From Saprospiraceae bacterium (lineage in GTDB: Bacteria; Bacteroidota; Bacteroidia; Chitinophagales; Saprospiraceae), in contig WFYJ01000063.1 in NCBI GenBank assembly GCA_015490175.1, forward strand, positions 1-57,747: 57,747 nucleotides of DNA, in the 5' to 3' direction. The notes beneath the pieces were generated by a model. That model ran no database searches and was not told the DNA's origin. It saw only the letters and a program-made list of their open reading frames with translations. Position 1 is the stretch's first letter. Each line of letters opens with the position of its first letter. The position numbers and the translations under genes are program-made. This document shows, in pieces, positions 1-9,737 of this stretch.

Positions 1-314
1 GATCGGCTCGTACTTCCACCCCAAGCCCGGCCTGCGAAGAGAGGTGGCCGATGCACTTCAGCAGCCGACGGTGCCTTGGCCCATTACTTTGGGTTTTCCG
101 TTTGGCAGGCAAAGTGTGTGGCCCCGGTGCCGTTTGCCCACTGGATAATGGCTCTTGTAATGACGCTCAAAATGTGCTCGTTGCACTCTTACGAGCTCGC
201 TTGGGGGCGCCGAACTTTTTGTGCATGGCTCTATCTGAGGTGTTTTATCCGCTCATTTAGAGCTGTTTAAGCTGTGTTGCGGCAACACTTTTCGGCCTGT
301 TTTCGGGTCCAAAA

Positions 315-362
315 AGTTAGTACGACTTTTCTGGACGCTCAGTTAGTATGACTTAACTGGAC
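315..362. repeat. Tandem direct-repeat pair, 22 bp each
   Basis: Two 22-bp direct repeats occupy 315-336 and 341-362. Both begin AGTTAGTA and end CTGGAC, differ at 3 positions, and have a 26-bp period. A period near 2.5 helical turns could suit a repressor operator or the edge of a lost mobile element. No neighbouring gene supports either reading. Confidence 0.5.
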
Positions 363-540
363 TCTACAACCCTACGCGCTCAACCCTCAACATCCGGTAA
401 AAACTGCGCGCAAACTGCGGCCCTCTGCGGCTGAAAGCTGCGGTTTCAATGGATGAGGAACCGAAGAATCGATGATTTGATAACAAGCTGATAATCAATA
501 CAAAAAACTTTAAACTCTCAACTCTCAACCCTCAACCCTT
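363..540 (+). repeat. Dispersed intergenic repeat, copy A
   Basis: This copy abuts the stop codon of rlmN. It contains CTCAACCCTCAAC-type pyrimidine/A tracts at both ends, a core at 425-446 (CTGCGGCTGAAAGCTGCGG then TTT), and GGATGAGGAACCGA at 450-463. The same ordered blocks recur at 34320-34509 (plus) and at 47316-47481 (minus); the 22 bases of the core are identical in copies A and C. No open reading frame is conserved between copies. Confidence 0.75.
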
Positions 541-1593
541 TTACCCCTTGTTTGCCAGCTGCCCGCAGGCGGCGTCGATGTCTTTGCCGCGGCTGCGGCG
601 CACCGTGACCATGACGCCGTGTTTTCTGAGCCGACGGGCGAAGGCGTCGATCTGGTCTTCAGGCGATTTGGTGAAGGACACGCCCTCCACCGGGTTGTAC
701 TCGATGATGTTGACGCGCACGGGGAAGCGGCGGCAGAGCCGTGCCAGGCGGTCGGCATCTTCGGGCTGGTCGTTGAAGCCGGCAAAAGCGATGTATTCGT
801 AGCTGATGCGGTTGCGCGTGCGGTGCCAGAAGTACTCGAGAGCGTCCATCAATACGGCCAGGTTGTTGTGCTCGTTGATGGGCATGATCTGGTTGCGCTT
901 TTCGTCGTCGGCGGCGTGCAATGACAAAGCCAGGTTGAAGCGCGCTCCGTCGTCGGCCAGTTGCCGGATCATCCTGGCGATGCCGGCCGTGCTCACGGTG
1001 ATGCGGCGCGGCGAGAAGTTGAGGCCTTCGGGGTCGGTGATCCGCTCGATGCTGCGCCACACGTTGCGGTAGGCCAGCAGGGGCTCGCCCATGCCCATGT
1101 ACACGATGTTGGTCAGCGGATGGCCATAGTGCTCCATCGACTGCTGGTTGACCAGCCAGAACTGGTCGAAGATCTCGCCCGGTTCGAGGTTGCGCACGCG
1201 CTTCATCCGGCCCGTAGCGCAAAACTTGCACGTGAGGCTGCAGCCCACCTGCGACGAGACGCACACAGTGAAGCGCTTGTCTTCGGGCACGGGGATCAGC
1301 ACCGACTCGATCAGGTGACCGTCGTAGAGGCGGAAGCGCGTCTTGATGGTGCCGTCGAGGCTGTGCTGCACCTTGTCGATCTCGATGGGACGCAGGGCAA
1401 AGCGCTCGCGCAGCGTTTGGCGAAAGCCTTTCGGCAAATCGGTCATCTCGTCGAAGCTGCGCGCCCCTTTGGTCCACAGCCACGAATGGATTTGTCGCGC
1501 CCGGAAGCGCGGCTGCCCCAGCTCTTTTACGAGCGACTCGAGTTCCTGCAGCGACAGGCGCCGAATGTCGATGAGGTCAGATTTTGAAACCAT
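541..1593 (-). CDS. rlmN: 23S rRNA (adenine-2503-C2)-methyltransferase RlmN
   Basis: This is a radical-SAM enzyme that methylates C2 of A2503 in 23S rRNA and of A37 in some tRNAs, acting in the cytoplasm. The 350-residue length is normal for the family. The [4Fe-4S] motif CxxxCxxC is at C118, C122 and C125. C111 and C343 (in AACGQL) match the two cysteines that take part in methyl transfer in the E. coli enzyme. A TATCTTTG box on the minus strand (1598-1605) ends only four bases before the ATG, so the mRNA would be almost leaderless if this box is used. The DLPKGFRQ stretch is encoded by two overlapping copies of the GAAA-hairpin word (1416-1438). Confidence 0.96.
   Translation of the reverse strand: MVSKSDLIDIRRLSLQELESLVKELGQPRFRARQIHSWLWTKGARSFDEMTDLPKGFRQTLRERFALRPIEIDKVQHSLDGTIKTRFRLYDGHLIESVLIPVPEDKRFTVCVSSQVGCSLTCKFCATGRMKRVRNLEPGEIFDQFWLVNQQSMEHYGHPLTNIVYMGMGEPLLAYRNVWRSIERITDPEGLNFSPRRITVSTAGIARMIRQLADDGARFNLALSLHAADDEKRNQIMPINEHNNLAVLMDALEYFWHRTRNRISYEYIAFAGFNDQPEDADRLARLCRRFPVRVNIIEYNPVEGVSFTKSPEDQIDAFARRLRKHGVMVTVRRSRGKDIDAACGQLANKG
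1416..1438. repeat. Two overlapping GAAA-hairpin words
   Basis: TTTGGCGAAAGCC (plus, 1416-1428) overlaps the reverse complement of TTTGCCGAAAGGC (1426-1438) inside rlmN. The two stem versions share three bases, giving a larger inverted structure in the middle of a conserved gene. Confidence 0.85.
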
Positions 1594-1820
1594 TGTGCAA
1601 AGATAGGTTGTGTGTGCACGGCATGAAGTCGGAATGGCAGGGCCGAGGCATTTTTCCTACCTTGCGGCCGATTTTTGCACGACCCCATTCAACCTGATCC
1701 CGATCAAAAGTCTTTTTCAGCATTACACGGCTTCGAGGGCCGGCAGAAGGGTAACGTTTTGCCCGGGCCGATGGCCGAAGTGGCAGCAAGAAAATTTCGT
1801 CACCAAGACATTTTGCACTC

Positions 1821-2828
1821 ATGGGTAAAGTAAGAGCTGCGATCACCGGCGTACACGGGTGGGTGCCCGAAGACGTACTCACCAACGCCGACCTCGAAAA
1901 AATGGTGGACACCAACGACGAGTGGATCCGTACGCGTACGGGCATCCAGGAACGCCGCATCCTCAAGGAGCCCGGCACCGCTTCGTCCGATCTGGGTGCG
2001 CGTGCCGTCAGGGGGCTGCTCGAAAAAACGGGCACCTCGCCCGACGAGGTGGACTTCATCATCTGCGCCACCGCCACGCCCGACATGATGTTCCCCGACA
2101 CGGCCAACATCATTGCCGACAAGGTGGGCATAAAGAACGCCTTCGCCTTCGAGGTCAATGCCGCCTGCTCGGGCTTCCTCACGGCCCTGCTCACCGCGGC
2201 CAAATACGTCGAGGCAGGCATGTACAAAAAGGTCGTCGTCGTCGGTGCCGACAAGATGTCGTCGATCGTCGATTACACCGACCGCTCCACCTGCATCCTC
2301 TTTGGCGATGCCTCGGCGGCCGTGCTGCTCGAGCCCGTGCCCGTAGAGGAAAACACAGGCGTCATGGATGCCGTGATGCGCAGCGACGGCTCGGGCCGCG
2401 AATACCTCTACCTCAAAGGCGGAGGCTCGCTGCACCCTGCCTCGCACGAAACGGTGGACAACAAGTGGCACTACATCTACCAGGACGGGCGTCCCGTGTT
2501 CAAGGCGGCCGTGCAGGGCATGGCCGAGGCCGTGCAGGAAGTGATGGCGCGCAACGGCCTCAAACCCTCCGACATCGACTGGGTGGTGCCGCACCAGGCC
2601 AACCGCCGCATCATCGAGGCCGTAGCCAACATGATGGACTTTCCGCTGGAGCGCGTCATGATCAACATCCACAAGTACGGCAACACTACCACGGCCACCA
2701 TCCCGCTGTGTCTGTGGGAGTGGGAGAGTCAGCTCAGGAAGGGCGACAACCTCATCCTGACGGCCTTCGGCGGCGGCTTCACGTGGGGAGCCGTATGGGT
2801 GAAATGGGCCTACGACGGCGGAAAGTGA
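1821..2828 (+). CDS. fabH: Beta-ketoacyl-ACP synthase III (KAS III)
   Basis: The enzyme starts fatty-acid elongation by condensing an acyl-CoA with malonyl-ACP. The catalytic triad is visible: C116 in AACSGF, H258 in PHQANR and N288 in KYGNTT. The 335-residue length is typical. It lies 117 bp upstream of efp, with accB and accC following, so the group links fatty-acid initiation with acetyl-CoA carboxylation. The ATG at 1821 is followed at once by a normal KAS III N-terminus. The 227-bp gap to the divergent rlmN must hold its promoter, but I see no clear -7 box there. Confidence 0.95.
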   Translation: MGKVRAAITGVHGWVPEDVLTNADLEKMVDTNDEWIRTRTGIQERRILKEPGTASSDLGARAVRGLLEKTGTSPDEVDFIICATATPDMMFPDTANIIADKVGIKNAFAFEVNAACSGFLTALLTAAKYVEAGMYKKVVVVGADKMSSIVDYTDRSTCILFGDASAAVLLEPVPVEENTGVMDAVMRSDGSGREYLYLKGGGSLHPASHETVDNKWHYIYQDGRPVFKAAVQGMAEAVQEVMARNGLKPSDIDWVVPHQANRRIIEAVANMMDFPLERVMINIHKYGNTTTATIPLCLWEWESQLRKGDNLILTAFGGGFTWGAVWVKWAYDGGK

Positions 2829-2884
2829 ACCGCGCCTGCGTGCATTGATCCATCCATTTTTGTACAATAGCCTATTTTTGCGGC

Positions 2885-2897
2885 GCCTTTCGGCAAA
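2885..2897 (-). repeat. GAAA-hairpin word (TTTGCCGAAAGGC) upstream of efp
   Basis: An exact minus-strand copy lies in the fabH-efp gap, five bases after a TATTTTTG box (2873-2880). If that box is the efp promoter, the word falls at the start of the efp leader. Confidence 0.85.
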
Positions 2898-2945
2898 CGG
2901 CGCCCGCAGGGTGCTGTATCTTGTTGTTTAAACGATTGTAAATCA

Positions 2946-3512
2946 ATGGCAACTACTTCTGACATCCGCAATGGCATGTGCATCGAGCTGAACGGCGATA
3001 TCTATCAGATCGTCGAGTTTCAGCACGTCAAGCCCGGCAAGGGCAACGCCTTCGTGCGCACCAAGCTCAAGAGCGTGACCACGGGCCGCGTGCTCGACCA
3101 CACCATCCCCGCCGGACACAAGATCAACGACGTGCGCGTCGAGCGCCGCAAGTACCAGTTCCTCTACAAGGACGACATGGGTTTCCACTTCATGAATACG
3201 GAAACCTATGACCAGATCGCCTTGCAGGAAACCATGATTGACCGCCCCGACCTGCTCAAGGAGGGCGAGATGGTGGATATCCTTTTCCACGCCGCCGAAG
3301 AGATGCCCCTGGCCATGGAGATGCCGCAAAACGTGGTGCTCGAGGTGACCTACACCGAGCCCGGCGTCAAGGGCGACACGGCTACCAACACCCTCAAGCC
3401 CGCTACGGTGGAGACGGGCGCTGAGGTGCGCGTGCCGCTCTTCATCAACACCGGCGACAAGATCCGCGTCGATACGCGCACGGGCGCCTATCTGGAGCGC
3501 GTCAAGGAGTAA
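2946..3512 (+). CDS. efp: Translation elongation factor P
   Basis: EF-P binds the ribosome between the P and E sites and relieves stalling at polyproline stretches. The 188-residue length fits three beta-barrel domains. The tip loop KPGKGNAF carries K32, equivalent to the E. coli residue that is post-translationally modified; I see no modification gene nearby. A TATTTTTG box lies at 2873-2880, and a clear terminator follows the stop, so the gene may be its own transcription unit. Confidence 0.96.
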   Translation: MATTSDIRNGMCIELNGDIYQIVEFQHVKPGKGNAFVRTKLKSVTTGRVLDHTIPAGHKINDVRVERRKYQFLYKDDMGFHFMNTETYDQIALQETMIDRPDLLKEGEMVDILFHAAEEMPLAMEMPQNVVLEVTYTEPGVKGDTATNTLKPATVETGAEVRVPLFINTGDKIRVDTRTGAYLERVKE

Positions 3513-3532
3513 GGCTTACACCGAAAAGATGC

Positions 3533-3566
3533 CGGGCGGCCCACTTCTGCGGGTTGCCCGTTTTTT
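3533..3566 (+). terminator. Intrinsic terminator after efp
   Basis: A 10-bp GC-rich stem (3533-3542 with 3551-3560, two G-T pairs) with an 8-base loop is followed directly by six T residues. Confidence 0.8.
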
Positions 3567-3625
3567 CCCTTCGTGCATATCTTCCTGAAAGCTGTATAAC
3601 CGCACCTGGCGGACCGACGGGCGCA

Positions 3626-3655
3626 CTTGGATCCGGCGGGTGCGCCTTACCTTTG
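3626..3655 (+). promoter_or_regulatory. Probable accBC promoter
   Basis: A -33-like CTTG (3626-3629) is separated by 18 bp from TACCTTTG (3648-3655), matching the Bacteroidota TTG / TAnnTTTG promoter pattern. It lies 65 bp before accB and downstream of the efp terminator. Confidence 0.55.
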
Positions 3656-3720
3656 CGGGGCCTGTGCTTTTTGGCTGCAGGCCATGCCACAGACAAAACA
3701 TTGAATAACCACACTTTGCG

Positions 3721-4260
3721 ATGATGACATTCAAGGAAATCCAGGAGCTCATCAAGCAGCTCAACCGCAGCAAGCTGGCCGAATTCCGCCTCAAGGAAGG
3801 CGAGTTCGAGCTGACCATCCGTACCGAGCACTATTTCAAAGCCAGGAATGCCCCTGCTGCGCCGGCACCCCAGGCACCTGCCGTAGTGCCCATGCCGACA
3901 CCGGTGGTGGCTCAGCCGGCCGCGCCGGCCCCTGCTCCGGCCGCTGCGCCCGCAGAAGCGCCTGCCTCGGCCCGGGAAGAGAAAGCTGCCAAGCCCGACG
4001 AAGAAGACACCAGCCGCTACGTGGAGATCCGCTCGCCGATGGTGGGTACCTTCTACCGCGCACCGGCACCCGACAAGCCGCCCTTCGTCAAGGTGGGCGA
4101 CCGCGTCGAAAAAGGACAGGTGGTCTGCATCATCGAGGCCATGAAACTGTTCAACGAAATCGAGTCCGAGGTTTCGGGTACCATCGTGAAAGTGTGTGTG
4201 GAAGATGCTTCGCCGGTCGAGTACGACCAGGTACTGTTCCTCGTCGATCCGGCAGGGTGA
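3721..4260 (+). CDS. accB: Biotin carboxyl carrier protein of acetyl-CoA carboxylase
   Basis: This subunit carries the biotin that shuttles CO2 from biotin carboxylase to carboxyltransferase in malonyl-CoA synthesis. The N-terminal helix region (1-40) is followed by an Ala/Pro-rich flexible linker (about 42-83) and a C-terminal biotinyl domain. The biotinylated lysine is K142 in EAMKLFNE. The first two codons are both ATG, so the start could be 3721 or 3724. accC follows after 146 bp. Confidence 0.95.
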   Translation: MMTFKEIQELIKQLNRSKLAEFRLKEGEFELTIRTEHYFKARNAPAAPAPQAPAVVPMPTPVVAQPAAPAPAPAAAPAEAPASAREEKAAKPDEEDTSRYVEIRSPMVGTFYRAPAPDKPPFVKVGDRVEKGQVVCIIEAMKLFNEIESEVSGTIVKVCVEDASPVEYDQVLFLVDPAG

Positions 4261-4297
4261 TTCCATCTGCCATCGGTATGGGAACCTGCCCCGGGCT

Positions 4298-4338
4298 TTT
4301 GCGAAAGCAAAGGCACGCGGCTTGATTTGGCGAAAGCC
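4298..4338 (+). repeat. Two GAAA-hairpin words in the accB-accC gap
   Basis: TTTGCGAAAGC (4298-4308) and TTTGGCGAAAGCC (4326-4338) lie 17 bp apart on the same strand in the 146-bp gap between accB and accC. They are two different stem versions of the same word. Confidence 0.85.
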
Positions 4339-4406
4339 TTCACTCCGTGGGGCCGCGTGGTGTCGGTACACTTGCCGCCACGCCCCATTCATCAAAGCAG
4401 AACCAT

Positions 4407-5762
<1,356 letters not shown>

Positions 5763-5788
5763 TTCGCCCCAAACCGACTCCTGTCCCC

Positions 5789-7609
5789 ATGCGCCGACTG
5801 TTTCGCTTGCTGAGCCACCTGAAAAAGTACCGCTGGCTGGTGGTGGCACACATCGCCTCCAACATCCTCGTGGTGGCCTTTTCGGTGGTCAGCATCCCGG
5901 CGCTCATCCCCTTCATGAACATCCTGCTCGATCAGCAGCCGCTGGTGCTGGAGCCGCCGCCGGCTGCCCTCGATACGACCAACTTCACCGATTGGTTCAA
6001 CTACTACCTCAGTCAGGTGATCGTGGAGCAGGGCAAGGAGCGGGCGCTCCTGTATCTGTGTGTGGGCCTTTCGGGCATTTACTTTTTCAAAAACCTGTTC
6101 CGCTACCTGGCCATGTTTTTCATTGCGCCGGTGCGCAACGGCATCGTGCGCGACTTCCGGCAGCGGATGTTCGACAAGCTGCTGCAACTGCAACTGTCGT
6201 TTTTCAGCGACGAGCGCAAGGGCGACCTCATGTCGCGCCTTACGGCCGACGTGCAGGAGATCGAGTGGAGTATCCTCAACGTGCTCGAGGCACTGGTGCG
6301 CGAGCCGCTCATGATCCTCGGCGCGCTGGGCTTCATGCTCTACACCAGCCCGCGCCTGACGCTGTTCGTGTTCGGCCTGCTCATCGTGACGGCCGTGGTC
6401 ATCGGCGGCATCAGCAAGACGCTCAAGCGCCAGTCGGCACGCGTGCAGCAGACGCTGGGTCAGCTCGTTTCCATGATCGAAGAGACGCTCTCGGGCTTGC
6501 CCGTCATCAAGGCCTTCAATGCCGAAGGCTATATCGCTTCGCGCTTTCGCAAACTGAATGACCACTACCGCTGGCTGCTGGTCAAGCTGCTGTGGCGGCG
6601 CGACCTGTCGTCGCCGCTGACGGAGTTTCTCGGCGTCACCATCGTGTCCATCCTCATCTGGTACAGCTTCAGCGAGGTGCAGGCCGGCCACATCACCGTG
6701 CCGGTGTTTTTCGCCTTCATCTATGCCTTCTTCAGCATGATTGACCCGGCCAAGAAGTTCTCCTCGGCCTATTACAACCTCCAGAAAGGCTATGCCGCAC
6801 TCGACCGCATGGAAGCCATCCTGCAGGTGCCCGTCACCATTGCCGACAAGCCCGACGCCTTGCCGCTCCGCCATTTTGCGAAAGCAATAGAATACCGCCG
6901 CGTCAGCTTCCGGTACAACGGGCAGGGCCCCGACGTGCTGCGCGACATTGATCTGGTGGTGCCCAAGGGGCAGGTGGTGGCGCTCGTGGGCAGCTCCGGC
7001 GCCGGCAAGACGACGCTGGTGGAGCTGCTGCCCCGCTTTTACGACGTGACGGAGGGCGCCATCCTCATTGACGGCCACGACATCCGCGATTACCGGCTGC
7101 GCGACCTGCGCCGTCAGATGGCGCTGGTGACACAGGAGCCCATCCTCTTCAACGGCACAGTGTACGAAAACATCGTCTTCGGCATGGAGGGCGTCACGCC
7201 CGAGCAGGTGGAGCGCGCGGCGCGCATGGCCCACGCCCACGACTTCATCATGGCCATGGAGGCGGGCTACCAGACGCCCATCGGCGACCGCGGCAACAAG
7301 CTCAGCGGAGGGCAGCGCCAGCGCCTGGCCATCGCGCGGGCCATCCTCAAGGATGCGCCTATCCTCATCCTCGACGAGGCCACCTCGGCTCTCGACTCCG
7401 AGTCGGAAAAGCTGGTGCAGGATGCGCTCGAAAAGCTCATGCAGGGCCGCACGGCCATCGTCATCGCTCACCGGCTGGCCACGGTGCGCCATGCCCACTG
7501 CATCGTCGTGCTCGAGGGCGGCCGCATCGTCGAGACGGGCAACCACGAGGAGCTCATGGCGCGTAAGGGCGTGTATGCGCGCCTCGTGTCGCTGCAGGCC
7601 CTGGGGTGA
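5789..7609 (+). CDS. MsbA-like ABC exporter (fused permease and ATPase)
   Basis: This 606-residue half-transporter has an N-terminal membrane domain (about residues 15-330) followed by a nucleotide-binding domain. Walker A GSSGAGKTT is at 401-409, the LSGGQ signature at 505-509, and Walker B ILILDEA starts at 525, so the ATPase looks intact. The family includes lipid A and drug exporters, and the substrate cannot be read from sequence. It is 26 bp downstream of accC and may be co-transcribed. One GAAA-hairpin word (6875-6885) encodes FAKA in the linker between the two domains. Confidence 0.9.
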   Translation: MRRLFRLLSHLKKYRWLVVAHIASNILVVAFSVVSIPALIPFMNILLDQQPLVLEPPPAALDTTNFTDWFNYYLSQVIVEQGKERALLYLCVGLSGIYFFKNLFRYLAMFFIAPVRNGIVRDFRQRMFDKLLQLQLSFFSDERKGDLMSRLTADVQEIEWSILNVLEALVREPLMILGALGFMLYTSPRLTLFVFGLLIVTAVVIGGISKTLKRQSARVQQTLGQLVSMIEETLSGLPVIKAFNAEGYIASRFRKLNDHYRWLLVKLLWRRDLSSPLTEFLGVTIVSILIWYSFSEVQAGHITVPVFFAFIYAFFSMIDPAKKFSSAYYNLQKGYAALDRMEAILQVPVTIADKPDALPLRHFAKAIEYRRVSFRYNGQGPDVLRDIDLVVPKGQVVALVGSSGAGKTTLVELLPRFYDVTEGAILIDGHDIRDYRLRDLRRQMALVTQEPILFNGTVYENIVFGMEGVTPEQVERAARMAHAHDFIMAMEAGYQTPIGDRGNKLSGGQRQRLAIARAILKDAPILILDEATSALDSESEKLVQDALEKLMQGRTAIVIAHRLATVRHAHCIVVLEGGRIVETGNHEELMARKGVYARLVSLQALG

Positions 7610-7612
7610 GTG

Positions 7613-7650
7613 AGCGGGAGGGATGGAGGGATGGAGTGATGGAGGGACCG
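7613..7650. repeat. Short GGAGGGAT-type minisatellite
   Basis: Just after the ABC exporter stop, GGATGGAG-type units repeat four times with small changes. The complementary TCACTCC-type pattern recurs at 41330-41362, so this low-complexity sequence is not unique to the site. Confidence 0.6.
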
Positions 7651-7790
7651 GTTTGGCCGTTTTCGCCGGGGCATTTCTCCAACTGCCTCGAAGCGGGTAT
7701 GGCGGCAACGGTAGCATCACATGGGCTTTTCCCTTATCTTTATTCGCCTTTTTCATTCCCCGATAAATCCATGATTGAAAACAGCATTGT

Positions 7791-8924
7791 ATGAAAAAAC
7801 TGTTACCTCTGTATTTCGTCTGTACTCTTGCGGCGTCGGTGGCGGCCCAGGTGACCATCAGCGATGCCGTGCTGCCGCAGGCGGGCGACACCGTCACCTG
7901 GCACGTGTACACCCCGTCAGGGGGTATAGCCATCACGCCTCCGGGCGGCAACCAGTCGTGGGATTTCTCCGGCCTGGGCAGCGATTACGTGCAGGTCATC
8001 CCTTTCCGGCCGGCCAGCGAGGGGGCGTGGTACGATGCCGTGCCGCAGGCCGATCTGTTTACGCCCATTGCCCAAGACCAGGAACTGTACTATCGCGTTG
8101 CGGGCGGCAAGCTGGAGCTGCTGGGCATTCTGGGGCAGGACCCTGCCGGCCTGGGCCTGACGCTCTTTGCGCGCTTCGAGCCGCCCTTGCCCGAGCTGCG
8201 CACCCCGATGGCGTTCTTTGACCAGTATCTGAGCCAATCCGACCTGTCGGTGCCTTTTTCCGCCGACGACGTGCCGGGCGGCTTCCTCGACAGCCTGCCC
8301 ATCTCGCCCGATTCGCTGCGACTGCGCATCCACTTCGAGCGCGTCGAGCTGGCCGATGCCTGGGGGACGCTCACCCTGCCCGGAGGCGCCCAGCACGACG
8401 TGTTGCGCCTCAAGCGCATCGAGAGCCGCGAGACCCGCCTCGACGTCAAGGTCGGACCGCTCCCCTGGCAGGACGTGACCGACCTGCTGCCCTTTGCCGA
8501 TTTCCTCGGCGCCGACACGACCGTCTATTACCTCTATTTCAGCAACGACGTGCCGATGCCGCTGCTCAGCATGACGGCCGCACCCGATGCCGACGAAGCC
8601 TATTCGGTGCAGTACCAGGCTTCCGAGCCGATCACTACGGCCACGCGCGAACGCCCGCCTGCCAGGCCCGGCGTCTATGTCTGGCCCAACCCCGTGGTGA
8701 GCACGGCGCAGTTTCGCTTCGTCAATCTCGCGCCCGGCCGCTATACGTTGCGCGTGTACAACGTGCTGGGTATTCCCGTGTGGGAAACGCACGTGCAGCT
8801 CAACGGCGACCGCACGATCGAGGTCGAGCTGGGGCATTTGCGCAAAGGCGCTTATCTGTACAGCCTTGTGGATAGCGAGGGGCGCACGCTGATGACCAAG
8901 CGGCTCGTCGTAGTGCGGCCCTGA
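7791..8924 (+). CDS. Secreted protein with T9SS type A sorting domain
   Basis: A cleavable signal peptide (about 1-20, ending VAAQ) is followed by a beta-rich region of unknown function and a C-terminal type IX secretion sorting domain. That domain starts near W298 (WPNPV) and includes the RVYNVLG and KGAYLYSL blocks seen in this family. The protein is probably exported through the outer membrane and anchored or released after cleavage of the tail. The middle 250 residues match no family I recognise. It is followed by a convergent gene and a shared hairpin. Confidence 0.85.
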   Translation: MKKLLPLYFVCTLAASVAAQVTISDAVLPQAGDTVTWHVYTPSGGIAITPPGGNQSWDFSGLGSDYVQVIPFRPASEGAWYDAVPQADLFTPIAQDQELYYRVAGGKLELLGILGQDPAGLGLTLFARFEPPLPELRTPMAFFDQYLSQSDLSVPFSADDVPGGFLDSLPISPDSLRLRIHFERVELADAWGTLTLPGGAQHDVLRLKRIESRETRLDVKVGPLPWQDVTDLLPFADFLGADTTVYYLYFSNDVPMPLLSMTAAPDADEAYSVQYQASEPITTATRERPPARPGVYVWPNPVVSTAQFRFVNLAPGRYTLRVYNVLGIPVWETHVQLNGDRTIEVELGHLRKGAYLYSLVDSEGRTLMTKRLVVVRP

Positions 8925-8930
8925 GTGGGG

Positions 8931-8965
8931 GCGGCGGCACCGGTTCGCTGGCGCCGCCGCTGCTG
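8931..8965. terminator. Hairpin between convergent genes
   Basis: GCGGCGGC (8931-8938) pairs with GCCGCCGC (8953-8960) and is followed on the plus strand by TGCTGTTTT. It lies between the stop codons of two convergent genes and could serve the plus-strand gene. Confidence 0.5.
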
Positions 8966-8996
8966 TTTTCCGCGCCAAGCGCCAGGCGGGTGGAGA

Positions 8997-9632
8997 TCAG
9001 AAGTTGTAGTTCATGCCGAAGCGCAGATCCCACGGGATGCGGAAGCTGTCGGCGCGGTCGAGCAGGTTGTATACCAACGAGATCTCGTAGCCCCATACAC
9101 CGACCTGACTTTCATAGCCCAGCCCGACATAGGCGTAGGGTTGGGTGGTGTGCTCGGTCTTGATTTTGTCTTCCTCGATGATAATCAAGGGGTTGCCGAA
9201 GTTGTCGGTAGGCAGGTGCTCGAAGCGGGTCACCTCGTATTCGACATGGGCGAAGAGCGCCGGGATGATGCGATAGCGCACGATGGGGCCCGCCGACAGG
9301 TCGAGCGTCTGGAAGTTGCGCACGCCCGGAATGCCGCGCACGCGCTCGTAGGTGTAGGAAATTTTGGTGATGAGGCCTGCAGAGAGTTTGTCGGTGATTT
9401 TGTAGGCAGCCATGGGCGACACCGCCGCGGCAAACTGATTGTTGAAAAAGGCAATCTGACCCACCTGGGCGCCATACCACATCCTTGCCCACACGTTGCC
9501 GCTTTCGTCGAAGTATTCATCCATCTTGCCCGACGATTTTTTCTTCTTCTTCCGGTGTTGGGCAAGGGCGTCCTGATGGGTGAGGCCTGCAAGCAGGGCC
9601 GTAAGCAGCGCAAGCAACAAGAGCTTTTTCAT
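8997..9632 (-). CDS. Predicted outer-membrane beta-barrel protein
   Basis: The ATG at 9632 gives a good signal peptide (MKKLLLLALL onward, cut near DALAQ), and I prefer it over the upstream ATG at 9659. A lysine run (HRKKKKK) follows the cleavage site. The rest, about 170 residues, alternates hydrophobic and aromatic residues and ends in NYNF, with the terminal phenylalanine typical of outer-membrane barrels. No specific family is recognised. A GAAA-hairpin word (9679-9691) lies 47 bp upstream. Confidence 0.65.
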   Translation of the reverse strand: MKKLLLLALLTALLAGLTHQDALAQHRKKKKKSSGKMDEYFDESGNVWARMWYGAQVGQIAFFNNQFAAAVSPMAAYKITDKLSAGLITKISYTYERVRGIPGVRNFQTLDLSAGPIVRYRIIPALFAHVEYEVTRFEHLPTDNFGNPLIIIEEDKIKTEHTTQPYAYVGLGYESQVGVWGYEISLVYNLLDRADSFRIPWDLRFGMNYNF

Positions 9633-9737
9633 GAGCGATCGTTTTGGTTGGAACGACAAAGGTGAAGCATTTCTTTTTGCCTTTCGGCAAAACAGACCCG
9701 CACTTCGCGCTTTTGCCGCACAGGTTTTCGAGTACCG

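Larger units (their letters stand above)
1..540. other. Gene-poor left edge
   Basis: No convincing gene is seen. All three plus-strand frames are open over the first 148 bases, and the one ending at 146-148 has GC-rich third positions for its first 18 codons, so it could be the tail of a gene entering from the left; I cannot name a family. From about 150 to 360 the composition is more AT-rich and looks non-coding. The rest holds a direct-repeat pair (315-362) and copy A of the dispersed intergenic repeat (363-540). Confidence 0.4.

Noticed and set aside
51-270. Two overlapping small frames at the left edge
   Set aside because: All three frames are open over part of this stretch, composition is non-coding after base 150, and neither peptide resembles a known family.
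8834-8846. TTTGCGCAAAGGC as a further copy of the iterated word
   Set aside because: It lacks the GAAA loop and the paired stem, so I did not count it. TTTCCGAAAGGC near 37066 and GCTTTCGCATC near 54418 were left out for similar reasons.
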